From assembly GCF_025612915.1 (NCBI RefSeq), contig NC_069116.1:20723001-20787000 (forward strand): DNA of 64,000 bases, given 5' to 3'. Source of the DNA: Magallana angulata (taxonomy: Eukaryota; Mollusca; Bivalvia; Ostreida; Ostreidae). The notes below the pieces were generated by a model that was given only the letters and a program-made list of their open reading frames with translations, was not told where the DNA came from and ran no database searches. Made by a program: the position numbers and the translations under genes. Shown piece after piece: positions 48,475 through 59,130 of this stretch; position 1 is the stretch's first letter, and each line of letters begins with the position of its first letter.

Positions 48475-49038
48475 AAGCCAGCCAATCAGTAACCTCAGTT
48501 CCACTGCAAATCTACCACAAATCTACCATAAATTGGCCAATGAGATGATGCTGCTGAGAAGAGTAAATATTGGAGTTATCTGCCCCTGATTATTCCGCCA
48601 TATTGGATGTGATATTTACCGGTTGTCAATATAGTGTTTTTGTGAAAATTTTGTATGAAATTAGTGGTATTAAAGTTAGTAATCGCCTAGATTGTATAGC
48701 TTTTAGTGGATTAGATTCCGTTGAAGTGATTTTTTGGACTGACAAAGGAAGAAAAACATGTAAGTAGACAATTTATTACATCCCCCCTTTTCTCCGCTTC
48801 GATGTACGACATGACCTATTTAGTTCAATCGCTTTTTCTAGCAATTAACTGCACATAATTAATTGTTGACATCTATGAATGAATGTGTGTAACATAGTGT
48901 TATTATCTTATCAGGCTTTCACGCTTATCTTAATGGGTTTTAGCCGGTATTTATCAACAACATGACCTCCCCCCCCCCCTTATCCTCATACACCTGTTTC
49001 AGCAACGTTCATTTATGACTTTTCACCTCTCCGTGGTG

Positions 49039-49046
49039 TATAAATA
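49039..49046 (+). promoter_or_regulatory. TATA-like box of transposon copy C
   Basis: TATAAATA, 375 bp upstream of the transposase ATG at 49421. The ATG lies one base after a good acceptor (AATTTACAG|CATG), so a short noncoding first exon, perhaps ending at TATT|GTAAGA near 49320, is likely. Confidence 0.35.
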
Positions 49047-49420
49047 AGAGACGAACATAGGTAGATAAGACCGTGTTTATAATCAGTACCATGTGCTTTG
49101 GAAATATTTTGAATTTACATTATTGCATCTGTAATTAATTCATGTAAATATCCAACTGTTTTACACACCTTTGTAACAGGTGATATGAGTATCAAAATTA
49201 TCTATATTATATTAATTAAGAGTGGGGCACAATTTTTCATACAGTATTCGAATATATGCATATGGACCTGTAATTAAATACTCTTAATTACAACTTTATA
49301 AATAAAACAATGTAAATATTGTAAGAACAACATTGTGGAGATTCACATATTCATGCAGCAAGACTTCTGATAGCTTCAACTTTCATCCAATTTTGTTTGA
49401 TCATCCACCAAATTTACAGC

Positions 49421-52400
49421 ATGTTGCCTCATTTCCGGCGAACAAGAAATGGGGACCTCCTGTTGTACAGGAGGGAAGAGGCAGAGAAAGGCCTGGTCAA
49501 ATCTATGCCGGGATTATGTGAGCCGCCGTCACAAGTCAAAGCCAAGGCAGTTAGGGCTGTAAAATCCAAAAATGGTGATCCGAAGAATGTCCAAATTCTT
49601 CATGGACAATTCCCCATCCAATTTGGGAAATATCGGGGCCAGACATTTTTATGGATGGTGGAAAACTGCCTCGGTTATGCGGGCTGGCTTGTAGATGCAA
49701 TGAGGAGAGAGACGATCACTCAGGCTCCCTTGTCTCAGAACAAGCATGCGTTTAAGGATTACCTACTCTCTTTCCCTGAAGGTAAGTAATGGCTTATATA
49801 TTCATATTTTATAAATTAAACAAAAAGTCGGTAACATATATATACATGATATACTAATAACAAATGATAAATATAGAAGTTAACATTCTTCTCAATATTT
49901 GAATAATAAAATTAAAAATTCATTAAACTTAATGTTACTTGATAATTAAGAGGTTACTTTGTCTAAAATTGATATAATATCCTAGGTCGAGAAGTTGTCG
50001 AATTGAAAAAGCAGCAGCGACTGAAAGAAGAGGAAAAGAAAAAGCCTCCGTTAACACCAGAGTTCTTATTTTCACATCTTCCTGCTGCGGAGGCGAGGAA
50101 AGTACAGCGTGAGCAAGCTGCCAGATCTCGTCCGGTTGTTAAACCAAAGATACCGAGTCCGAGGAAGATGTCTGTGGATGATTTTTCAGATACTGCGTTA
50201 TTAGGAGAAGTAGAAAAAATAGAAAGCAATCTGTTGAAAGGTAATTTTTAATTTTTAATCAATTCTTAAGTCTTTTTCGTCAAATAAGTCTATCTATAAA
50301 CACTTGTTTAAAGTATATAAAAATAAAGATTTTAAATTTAAGTGAATTTACTGATTTTTCATAAAGCATAATTTCTTATCAATATCTATATATGAATCAA
50401 AAAGTAACTGATATTGTGTCCTCGTTTAGTTTGATATAAATAGTAAATTATATAATATTGTGTTAAAAAGTAACTGATATTGTGTCCTCGTTTAGTTTGA
50501 TATAAATAGTAAATTATATAATATTGTGTTAAACTTCTGTATTAGCTCTATATAGACTTCAGCATTTTATGGTAAGTGTAATTAGTCAGTGGTGTGGTGT
50601 GGAGTATTAAAATATCATACATGTACATATTTACATATAGCTTTTGTTTAATGTAGTGTGGCTTTTGTTCTCTGTGGTTTCTGCTTCTGTGTTTCATATC
50701 ATATTGATCATCAAAATCATTTTTAGGCTGGTTTTGTAGCTTACATTCCTAACTCTGTTCATCATATTGTTTATGATGATATCAATTTTAACACTAATAG
50801 TGTAATGTGTAATACTACACCAATCATTTCACCTTTCGTTCAATATCAATAATACATATTCATGTGCCCTATATGCTATGCACCATCAAGTCTTCCTTTC
50901 TGATCACACAATATACTAAAGCCTCCTCTGACCTATAAACGTGTATATCAACCAAAGGTATTACAAGAAATTTTTGACTTTTTTCGGTGAATAAAATTTG
51001 GTATAGTTGATTAATTGGAAATAATACTTGTGATTGATTGCAATGTAATGCATTGTAGAATCCTCTGCATCGACAAGCTCGCCAAGCTTTACCAATCCTC
51101 TTTCATTAGTGCCTCCTCGACAGAAAGGTCAGTAAGCGAAGCTGATATTTCTCTCCGATCGCATATTTTGTTTTAGATATTAAGCTCATATATTTACACT
51201 TCTTGTTTTCCTTTCAGATCTTCGCACTGTCAAAAGCCCTCAGAAGACCCGCCCCCATCTTCTGACGGCAAAGGACACCTTGGCTCCGAGTCGACAAAGA
51301 TCAGCCAAGCCAAGTAAACCAACAAAAAATGGTAAATACACTACAAAACTGAAAATAAAGCTAACTCTTTTATTTAATACTATATAATATGATCTTCAAA
51401 CATTTTATTTGATATTGCATCCTGTTGCAGTTGTAGTTGTGGAAACTTCAGAGATCTCAGTGAGTTCTGGATTATCATTGTCATCTCCATCAGTGAGTCT
51501 GTCAGTGTTGCCTCCGTCAGTTAGTCCGTCAGTGTTGCCTCCGTCAGTTAGTCCGTCAGTGTTGCCTCCGTCAGTTAGTCCGTCAGAGTTGCCTCCGTCA
51601 GTTAGTCCGTCAATGTTGCCTCCGTCGGTGTTGCCTCCGTCAGTGTCGCCTCTTCTAGAGACTCCGTCAATGTCGCCTCCACCAGTGACTCCGTCAGAGT
51701 TGCTTCCATCAGTGAGTCCGTCAGTGTTGCCTCCACAAGTGACTCCGTCAGAGTTGCTTCCATCAGTGAGTCCGTCAGTGTTGCCTCCACCAGTGACTCC
51801 GTCAGAGTTGCTTCCATCAGTGAGTCCGTCAGTGTTGCCTCCTTCAGTTAGTCCGTCAGTGTTGCCTCCGTCATTGAGTCCGTCAGTATCGCCTCCACCA
51901 GTGAGTCCGTCAGTATCGCCTCCACCAGTGAGTCCGTCGGTATCGCCTCCAACTCCTACTCAATCAGTGACACTGCCACCATCAGCTACCACAGTGACAC
52001 TGCCACCAACGGCTACGTCAACAAGGCTACCACCAGCTTCATCAGCGACTTCATCAGTGACAGCTACACCACAAATGCAGACTCTGAACCTTCAGCCAGT
52101 TAGACATGGTAATTTTTTTAACTTGAAAGAGAATTAATGAAATTTTTAAGATGATATTGCATGTGACAGGATGAGTTGCCTTTTTTTCATTTGCATTATT
52201 TATCCTTTTGTACAGAGTATCCTATCATAGAGAGCTGGAAATCATGTCTGCCTCCAGAGGACATTCCTTGGATATCTAAGGCTCTGTTCTCTTTCAATGC
52301 CAAGGGTAAGCCTGAGCTGGATGACAGGAAAATAGACCGCCTGTGGTACGATCCCCCCCAGGCCCAGCTCATTCCAAACCAGAGGCCTAAGCCAGAGAGG

Positions 52401-55400
52401 TACTTTGGTCACCGCCTTTTCTTGTGGATGCCTCTTCGGATGTTTAAAATCCAACTGAAGTGTCCCATCTGCACGAAAACGGAGCTGACGAAACAAGGAC
52501 CGTACAGAAACACCCGCCTTGTTCTGGACATCGATGGGTTTTACATTCTAGCCGGAGAGTATTTACATTGTTCGAGTTGCAAAAAGAACCAGATTAGCTG
52601 GAACCAATGTATCTTAGATCAGTTAGATCCTTCCACTAGATGTAAATTTCCTATCCATATGCTGTACAAGACAGCATGTGATGCCAGGGTGATGTTCATG
52701 ATGCACCAACGTGGTTTAGGTGAGACTTTTATTGTACAAAATTTAACAGGAAAAACATGATTTAGATCATACTCATGCTCATGAATTATTTGTTTGGTTC
52801 TTTAATTTTTTTTTTTAAAGGAAATAGTCCAACACAGCTACAGAAGCAAATAAGCGAGCTTCACAACTCAGTCTGGGCATCAAAGATGGTGCAATATTTG
52901 CAAGAGTGCAAGTTGTTTTCTGTAGCTGCCAAGTCCAGACTCCTGTCCCCCAGCACGGTTGAGGAACCACCAAAACAACTCGCTGTGCCAACATATCAGT
53001 GGTTCATTGTTGTCTACTGTCAGGAGGTGACCGGCCACATTGATGAACTGAAAGCTGCCATCACCTCCACTTTTGGCAAAATTCTAAAGATGGACTCCAC
53101 CAAAAAAGTAAAAATAATTTATGTTTCTCAATGGCTATCATTATTTCTGTATCTTTATGAATATATTGTTGAATAAGAGCATTTTCTTTAAATATAGATA
53201 CTATGTGATTTTATTAAATATTACAGGTGACAAAGAAGTTGGCTGGTCAGGCTGCAAGGACTGTCTCATGGGCAGCTAACATCAGTAATGAGATTGGCCA
53301 GGTCCTGCAGAGCGTCATGACAGCAGGTGAAGGCGTTGGGCTAGAATCCATGGCTGCGGGTATTGTCCAAAGATACCGAGATGCAGAGATGCCTCCTCCG
53401 GTTCTTCTGTATGTGGACAGCCACTGCTGTGGAGCCTCCCAGCTCATAGACATCTTTCGCGACGCCTGGCCTGACCTTGCAGTCCGACTTGACATCTTGC
53501 ATTTTATGAGACGCTTGGCTGTTGGAGTGACGACTGACACACATCGTCTGTACGGTACATTCATGAGTCAGTTGTCTCATGCCATTTTCAAATGGGATAG
53601 GGATGATTTGACTCTACTTAAAGCAGCCAAGCGCTCAGAAATGGTCAACAACAAGATCCCTGAGCCAACTGAGCAGGATGTAATAGACAGACTGTCAAGG
53701 AAGGAAATGGCTCTTCACTGCCGCCGAACCACCAGGGGAGCAGAGGAAACCATCTCCATGATCCAGATGCTCCTTGAGATGTTTGATGGTGAACGTGGTC
53801 GAGATACGATGGGGGTACCATTGTTTCACCATGAGCGGATCTGGGAGATCTGGAGAATTCAGAAGAACCACGTTGTCTGTCTCCAGGATCCGGAGGGAGT
53901 GCAGCTTTACACCCAAACCGGATCTCTGAAGAAGGGTGGAATTTCACAGCCGGTGTTTCGCTGTGCCCGAGGGTCAACCTCCCTGGAGTCATTTCATCTA
54001 CATATGCAACACTTCATTCCAGGTATGCATGCAAATGCATTACTATTGCTTATGATTGTCATATTTCTGCCATATCTGGCTTCTAATATACATGTACCCG
54101 GTATTTATTTATCTACAGGTAGAAGTGCAAATGCCAACAATTTCCAGGTTTACCTGCTGGAAGGGGTGTACAGATGGAATGAAGACAGGTTGGCTGCTGC
54201 CATTGACACTGCTTCAGATCCAGTGTGCTATTCAGCCTCCTTGAAGCACAATGTCAACCGCCTGGGGGAAGAAATGCTAGGGAAGAAGATATTTCTTAAT
54301 TACAAGGATCCCCGGAAATATACAGGTATAAATATAAGATCTGGTCATCATTACTGGTAAATATGATTGGACTCTTCTAGCATAACATTAACTGAACCTT
54401 TTTATTTTTCAGGTGAAGCTATTGGCATCGAGTACCTGTATAAGCAAACAGGAAAATCTTTAGATGGTCGTCTGGCAGCCGCAGAGAAGATTGGAGAAGA
54501 AGAGGAAGAGGAAGTAAATGAGGTAGCTGAGGGGAGAGAGAGTCCTACGACTGATGAGGGGTTTGAGGATGAGGAAGTTGAAGACCTGACAGTAAATGTA
54601 GTTAATTCGTTTCTGCCCACACAGCAAGGCAGCTCATCGTTAACTACAGGTATATTTACTAGCAATTTTAATAAATTAATCCCATTGAACTCATTGTGTG
54701 TTGGAATTAACATATCATTCTAAACTTCATCTAATGGATTTGTTAAAATTTCAGCTCAACAGTCCTCTCCATCAAAGACTGCTTCCACACCAGAGACCGG
54801 CACATCTACACAAGATGTAAGTTTCTTGCTTCAGTCTTCTTGCTGTATTAATTCAGAATAAACATTAAGGAGCCTCTGTGGTCAAGATACACCTTAAATT
54901 TTAGATTTAATATTTTAAGCAATAAACTATTATTTGATAAAAATAAAGTTCTTTTATTAAGCTTTAAAGAAGAATAAACATTTTCTTTTATCTCTAAACA
55001 GATCCCTTCTTCTCAAAGAGATCAATATAGTCTAAAATTGGTCTAACCATCCAGTCCTCTAAAATGATATGTACATGTACTATAATCACATTCTTATAAA
55101 TAGGAGGCGGTCGGACCTGACAATGTTGGAGGCTATCAGCATGTGGCTGCGCTGGCAGATTGCCTTTACCACTTAAGGAGCAAAGAGCCACCAGTCATCT
55201 CAAATGCTGATGCTGACAGATTGATCAGGTTGTGGGACAGTCTTGCTCCCTTTGACCAAGCGCCATCTAAGTTTAGAGACAACTTTAAGCAGCAATTGAT
55301 CAAAGGGAGATTTAAAGCCCCAAAGTCAACCAGAGTGGACCTTGTACCTGGAGTGCAAAATGTGAAGCGGTAATTATTTATGTGTTTATTCTTTATTTTG

Positions 55401-56420
55401 ATTTTTATACTTGCAATAATGAAATAATCTAATATAATCATATTTTGATCAAATCTCCTTTCTTAAAACAGGTGTGCATTGGCCCCACATCTCGGTCCTG
55501 CAGCCTGGCCAGACACAAACAGGTATCAGGAGGCCTTCATCTCACGGCTCTGTATGGCTTTTCCGTCCTCAACTTCCAAAGATGGAAGACACCAACCAAG
55601 GTGGAAAGCGGTTGTGGACGCCTACAACAGAGTGCGTGAGATGATATTCAGCAACGGCAAAATATTGGCAGAGACCAATCTTCAACTGCCAGATGTTAAC
55701 CAGCGCACTCTGACAGCATGGTATGCCATTTTTATATCTAGTTAAAAAGTTTATTTGCAATCATTCAAAGTATCAGCTATGCAAGAAATAAATTTTCCCT
55801 TTTTGAAATGCAGGTATAGTGCAAGAGGGAAAAGAAGGGAGAAGGAAACACTGGAGCAGGGTCTAAAACTACAAGGAGCCCCGTCTGTTGCGGCCCAGCC
55901 ACTGCCCCTTCCAATCCTAAAACCAAAGGCCTTCGAGACTGGAACGGCAGACCCCCATGGATTCATGGTGAATCTATCCACGGTTGGACAAAGCACCAAA
56001 GGAAGACGGAGGATTTTTCCTGAGCAACCAGTGATTGACCAACCCGTGGCAATTACCAACATTCCTCCAGTGAAAATAGCCCCAGTGCCATCTCAGGTTC
56101 CCATAATACATGTACCATACTCTACCAAGCACTACCACAAGAAGAAACAGCAGTCAGTGGAGGAAGGGAACTTCAAAAGACCCTATGTTAGGAAGGCCCT
56201 TGTCACTTCTTGTGGTAAATGTGGAGAGGACAGGTCAGGAGGAGGCCATCAGCAGTACTTCGGAAACATTTACTGTCCCTTAAAGACTGCAATATCCTGT
56301 GATGCTTGGAAGGCGGAGTTGAGAGGAAAAGGATATGGCAAGAGGAAAGCGAAGGCAGACAAGACCTGCATGCCTGTTGAGAAGACGGCAAAAGAAGATC
56401 TCTCTTCAGGTGACAAGTGA
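49421..56420 (+). CDS. Transposase of copy C, 1563 aa, 14 coding exons, uninterrupted
   Basis: Exons: 49421-49781, 49986-50240, 51059-51127, 51218-51331, 51431-52108, 52216-52719, 52821-53107, 53227-54022, 54119-54325, 54413-54649, 54755-54816, 55104-55369, 55472-55720, 55814-56420; all GT-AG, 4692 nt. Residues about 80-115 (QFPIQFGKYRGQTFLWMVEN) recall the small GK.KG.TF domain near exonuclease-X-like proteins. Residues 267-492 are a Ser/Pro/Val repeat. Residues 493-700 match the DUF6729 family, with zinc-type pairs CPIC (575, 578) and CSSC (611, 614). The DDE-like core follows: D752 (LKMDSTKK), D820 (LLYVDSHCC), D845 (VRLDILHFMRR) and E1010 (ARGSTSLESFHLHM). An acidic stretch (EEEEEE, near 1115) and a C-terminal CGKC...GHQQYFGNIYCP zinc-like motif complete it. 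The triad is my inference from motif order. The ATG was chosen because the frame around it shows mostly synonymous change against copy A. Confidence 0.85.
50401..50532. repeat. 66-bp tandem duplication in transposase intron 3 (copy C)
   Basis: Two adjacent identical 66-bp units starting AAAGTAACTGATATTGTGTC. Copies A and B have one unit; C and D have two (D at 62076-62207). It is a shared derived marker of C and D. Confidence 0.9.
51486..51955 (+). repeat. 27-bp coding minisatellite in transposase exon 6 (copy C)
   Basis: Units of 27 bp of the type CCGTCAGTGTTGCCTCC... encode nine-residue repeats such as SVSPSVLPP and VTPSELLPS. C and D have 226 codons in the exon, B 181; the 135-bp difference is exactly five units, so the frame is kept. 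It probably forms a disordered linker between the N-terminal part and the DUF6729 domain. Confidence 0.85.
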
Positions 56421-56664
56421 GAGTCTTCACTGAAACCAAAATTTGAAAAAAAAAACACAAAAACCACAAAAACCCAAAAAACATTGTAAAAAAAACTTTT
56501 AATGCTGCCTAGTTTAGCTAACTGCTTAACTAGAAGGTCCCAAGCCCTTAGAGACATATAGTAAGAATACTGTATGTCTCATAAAGCAGAGGGAAAGTTT
56601 TTTAGTATCTTTAATTAGGACTAATTAGGACTTTGAAAACTTACTTTGCTTTCTGTCACTTAAA

Positions 56665-56735
56665 ATTCCCATGATGCAATAGAAGCATACTTGTCTTTTT
56701 GACAAGAGATCCAGGTTCGAACCCTGGTGGGTATA
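56665..56735 (+). tRNA. tRNA-Lys(UUU)-like sequence carried by transposon copy C
   Basis: Same 71-nt sequence as in copies A and B, 245 bp downstream of the transposase stop and 250 bp from the right end. Its position between coding region and terminus, the same in three copies, shows that it belongs to the element and not to the host flank. Confidence 0.5.
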
Positions 56736-56961
56736 TAATAGTGACAAAAGTGAAATAATTCATTTAAACATTTATATTTATTATCAAAAATTTATATTTT
56801 TTTTTAGATAATTTAAGTGATAACATGTGGCAATAACAAATAATAATTATAAATACTTATATGTAAGTTTAATATTTCAAAATTATGCTTTAATTAGTGG
56901 CCAATTCTTTAAATAAAAATCAGTTGAAAACTGAATCGCTGTTAATTTCTGGTAGATTCAG

Positions 56962-56985
56962 AGACTGAAGAACAGCCCCCACCTT
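56962..56985 (-). repeat. Right terminus of copy C with subterminal decamer
   Basis: AGACTGAAGA (56962-56971), the inverse of the left-end decamer, followed by 14 bases (ACAGCCCCCACCTT) and then the target duplication TTGAAC. Distance to the cleavage point equals that of the left end. Confidence 0.9.
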
Positions 56986-57043
56986 TTGAACCGGGGGCCT
57001 TTAGATCTTCAGTCTAACGCTCTCCCAACTGAGCTATTCCGGC
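56986..57043 (-). pseudogene. tRNA-Phe 5' fragment right of transposon C
   Basis: Fifty-eight bases of tRNA-Phe(GAA), 5' end to T-loop, ended by the element exactly as at 35926 and 46359. Confidence 0.88.
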
Positions 57044-58009
57044 TGATACTCACCTGGAAACGGGATCAAAACAGGTGAAAAACCAATACTTCAAATGATC
57101 AAGAAATGTATTCTATAACCTGATATTGTTTCACCAATAATCTGGATCGATGATTGACTGTATTTCCATCATAATGTTTATGCTTCCAGACAGTTGCCTT
57201 GTGTCGTTATACTTGAGCAAAAACATGTCAAACACTCTCAACATTTTGAAATGTAATGAGAAAACTTGAGGTTGACACTTTCGTCTAGATCAAGAAAACG
57301 GAACATATTAAAAATAAGGCAAATGTGCAAAGAAAGCAAACTGCGTAACAGTCCATTTGGATCCTTTGAAAGCAAGAGCGGGCATACAATACATCTAGAA
57401 TGCCATCCCGAGCCACCAGAAGTTCTTGTGGATTTTTATTTTAGATAATCAAAACGGAACACATTTTGGTAACCCTAATGAACGATGCAAGCAAACTGCA
57501 AAAGGGTCCATTTTGACATTTCATTTGCGTGTTTTTCATCAGATCGTGTTTTATGTCAAGATATGACAGAACTGTCTTTCAGAACTGTACATGTATCTGC
57601 AATTTTCATAGGCTTTTGCATTTATTTAATTAAAACGATAAAATATCTTGAAGAAGTTTATTTGCTTGGAGTTAAGGTTTTACGATCGTCAGTCTATTAC
57701 TATTTCAGTCAACGCTGGAGCCATCAAGCTATTTGAAGGCATACTGTAAAGTTACTTACATTTACAGCTTTGCCACAGCCGATTTATTCAGTAACAATAT
57801 TGGCATCGTCATGTCGCTGAGAACTGATCTACATTTGAAGCTTCCAAATCTGAATCGATGGTTGAGCTTACCATCTGGATTCTCCTTCAGATTCTCAATG
57901 ATAACTTACAGCATCCATGTCAATCTTTTATTTTGGTCTCAAATTTTTAGTCCAAGAGGTCATCTATTATTCAAAAGGATAAAAATGTATCAGCCGCCGG
58001 AGTGTTCCG

Positions 58010-58082
58010 TGCCGGAACCCGGGATTGAACCGGGGGCCTTTAGATCTTCAGTCTAACGCTCTCCCAACTGAGCTATTCCGGC
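58010..58082 (-). tRNA. trnF-GAA: tRNA-Phe(GAA)
   Basis: Identical in sequence to the tRNA at 36958-37030: 73 nt, anticodon GAA, all stems paired, boxes A and B intact, TTTTT terminator about 28 bases downstream. Confidence 0.95.
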
Positions 58083-59057
58083 TGATACTCACCTGGAAAC
58101 GGGATCAAAACAGGTGAAAAACCAATACTTCAAATGATCAAGAAATGTATTCTATAACCTGATATTGTTTCACCAATAATCTGGATCGATGATTGACTGT
58201 ATTTCCATCATAATGTTTATGCTTCCAGACAGTTGCCTTGTGTCGTTATACTTGAGCAAAAACAAGAAAAACATGTCAAACACTCTCAACATTTTGAAAT
58301 GTAATGAGAAAACTTGAGGTTGACACTTTCGTCTAGATCAAGAAAACGGAACATATTAAAAATAAGGCAAATGTGCAAAGAAAACAAACTGCGTAACAGT
58401 CCATTTGGATCCTTTGAAAGCAAGAGCGGGCATACAATACATCTAGAATGCCATCCCGAGCCACCAGAAGTTCTTGTGGATTTTTATTTTAGATAATCAA
58501 AACGGAACACATTTTGGTAACCCTAATGAACGATGCAAGCAAACTGCAAAAGGGTCCATTTTGACATTTCATTTCCGTGTTTTTCATCAGATCGTGTTTT
58601 ATGTCAAGATATGACAGAACTGTCTTTCAGAACTGTACATGTATCTGCAATTTTCATAGGCTTTTGCATTTATTTAATTAAAACGATAAAATATATTGAA
58701 GAAGTTTATTTGCTTGGAGTTAAGGTTTTACGATCGTCAGTCTATTACTATTTCAGTCAACGCTGGAGCCATCAAGCTATTTGAAGGCATACTGTAAAGT
58801 TACTTACATTTACAGCTTTGCCACAGCCGATTTATTCAGTAACAATATTGGCATCGTCATGTCGCTGAGAACTGATCAACATTTGAGGCCTCCAAATCTG
58901 AATCGATGGTTGAGCTTACCATTTGGATTCTCCTTCAGATTCTCAATGAAAATTTACAGCATCCATGTCAATCTTTTATTTTGGTCTCATATTTTATGTC
59001 CAAGAGGTCATCAATTATTCAAAAGGATAAAAACGTATCAGCCGCCGGAATGTTCCG

Positions 59058-59130
59058 TGCCGGAACCCGGGATTGAACCGGGGGCCTTTAGATCTTCAGT
59101 CTAACGCTCTTCCAACTGAGCTATTCCGGC
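59058..59130 (-). tRNA. trnF-GAA: tRNA-Phe(GAA), D-loop variant
   Basis: Identical to the variant at 47383-47455 (D-loop AGTTGGAA), offset exactly 11,675 bp, so it is the duplicated copy of that gene. Folds normally; terminator present. Confidence 0.93.

Larger units (their letters stand above)
48451..56985 (+). mobile_element. Transposon copy C: apparently intact tRNA-Phe-targeting DNA transposon (8.54 kb)
   Basis: Flanked by perfect 6-bp duplications TTGAAC (48445-48450 and 56986-56991) inside a tRNA-Phe T-loop. Left end TCCGAGTGTTTCAT + TCTTCAGTCT; the right end, read inverted, is AAGGTGGGGGCTGT + TCTTCAGTCT. The first 14 bases differ while the decamer is perfect and at equal depth on both sides. 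Contents from left: about 0.6 kb noncoding, TATA-like box, 14-exon transposase gene with no interruption seen, tRNA-Lys-like sequence, right end. Dada-like placement is inferred from target type and duplication length; the transposase itself is a DUF6729/DDE protein. Confidence 0.9.

Noticed and set aside
48570-48767. 65-codon plus-strand frame near the left end of copies B, C and D as the first transposase exon
   Set aside because: It begins at TTG, has no in-frame link to exon 2, and a TATA-like box lies downstream of it; it is more likely noncoding DNA of the left end.
49333-49521. Alternative reading frame of transposase exon 2 (62 codons)
   Set aside because: It ends in a stop before the conserved part, and the differences between copies A and C in the overlap are all amino-acid changing in this frame, while several are silent in the chosen frame.
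51486-51955. CRISPR-like regular repeats
   Set aside because: The 27-bp units are contiguous, have no unique spacers, keep a coding frame within a spliced animal-type gene, and differ from each other by point changes.
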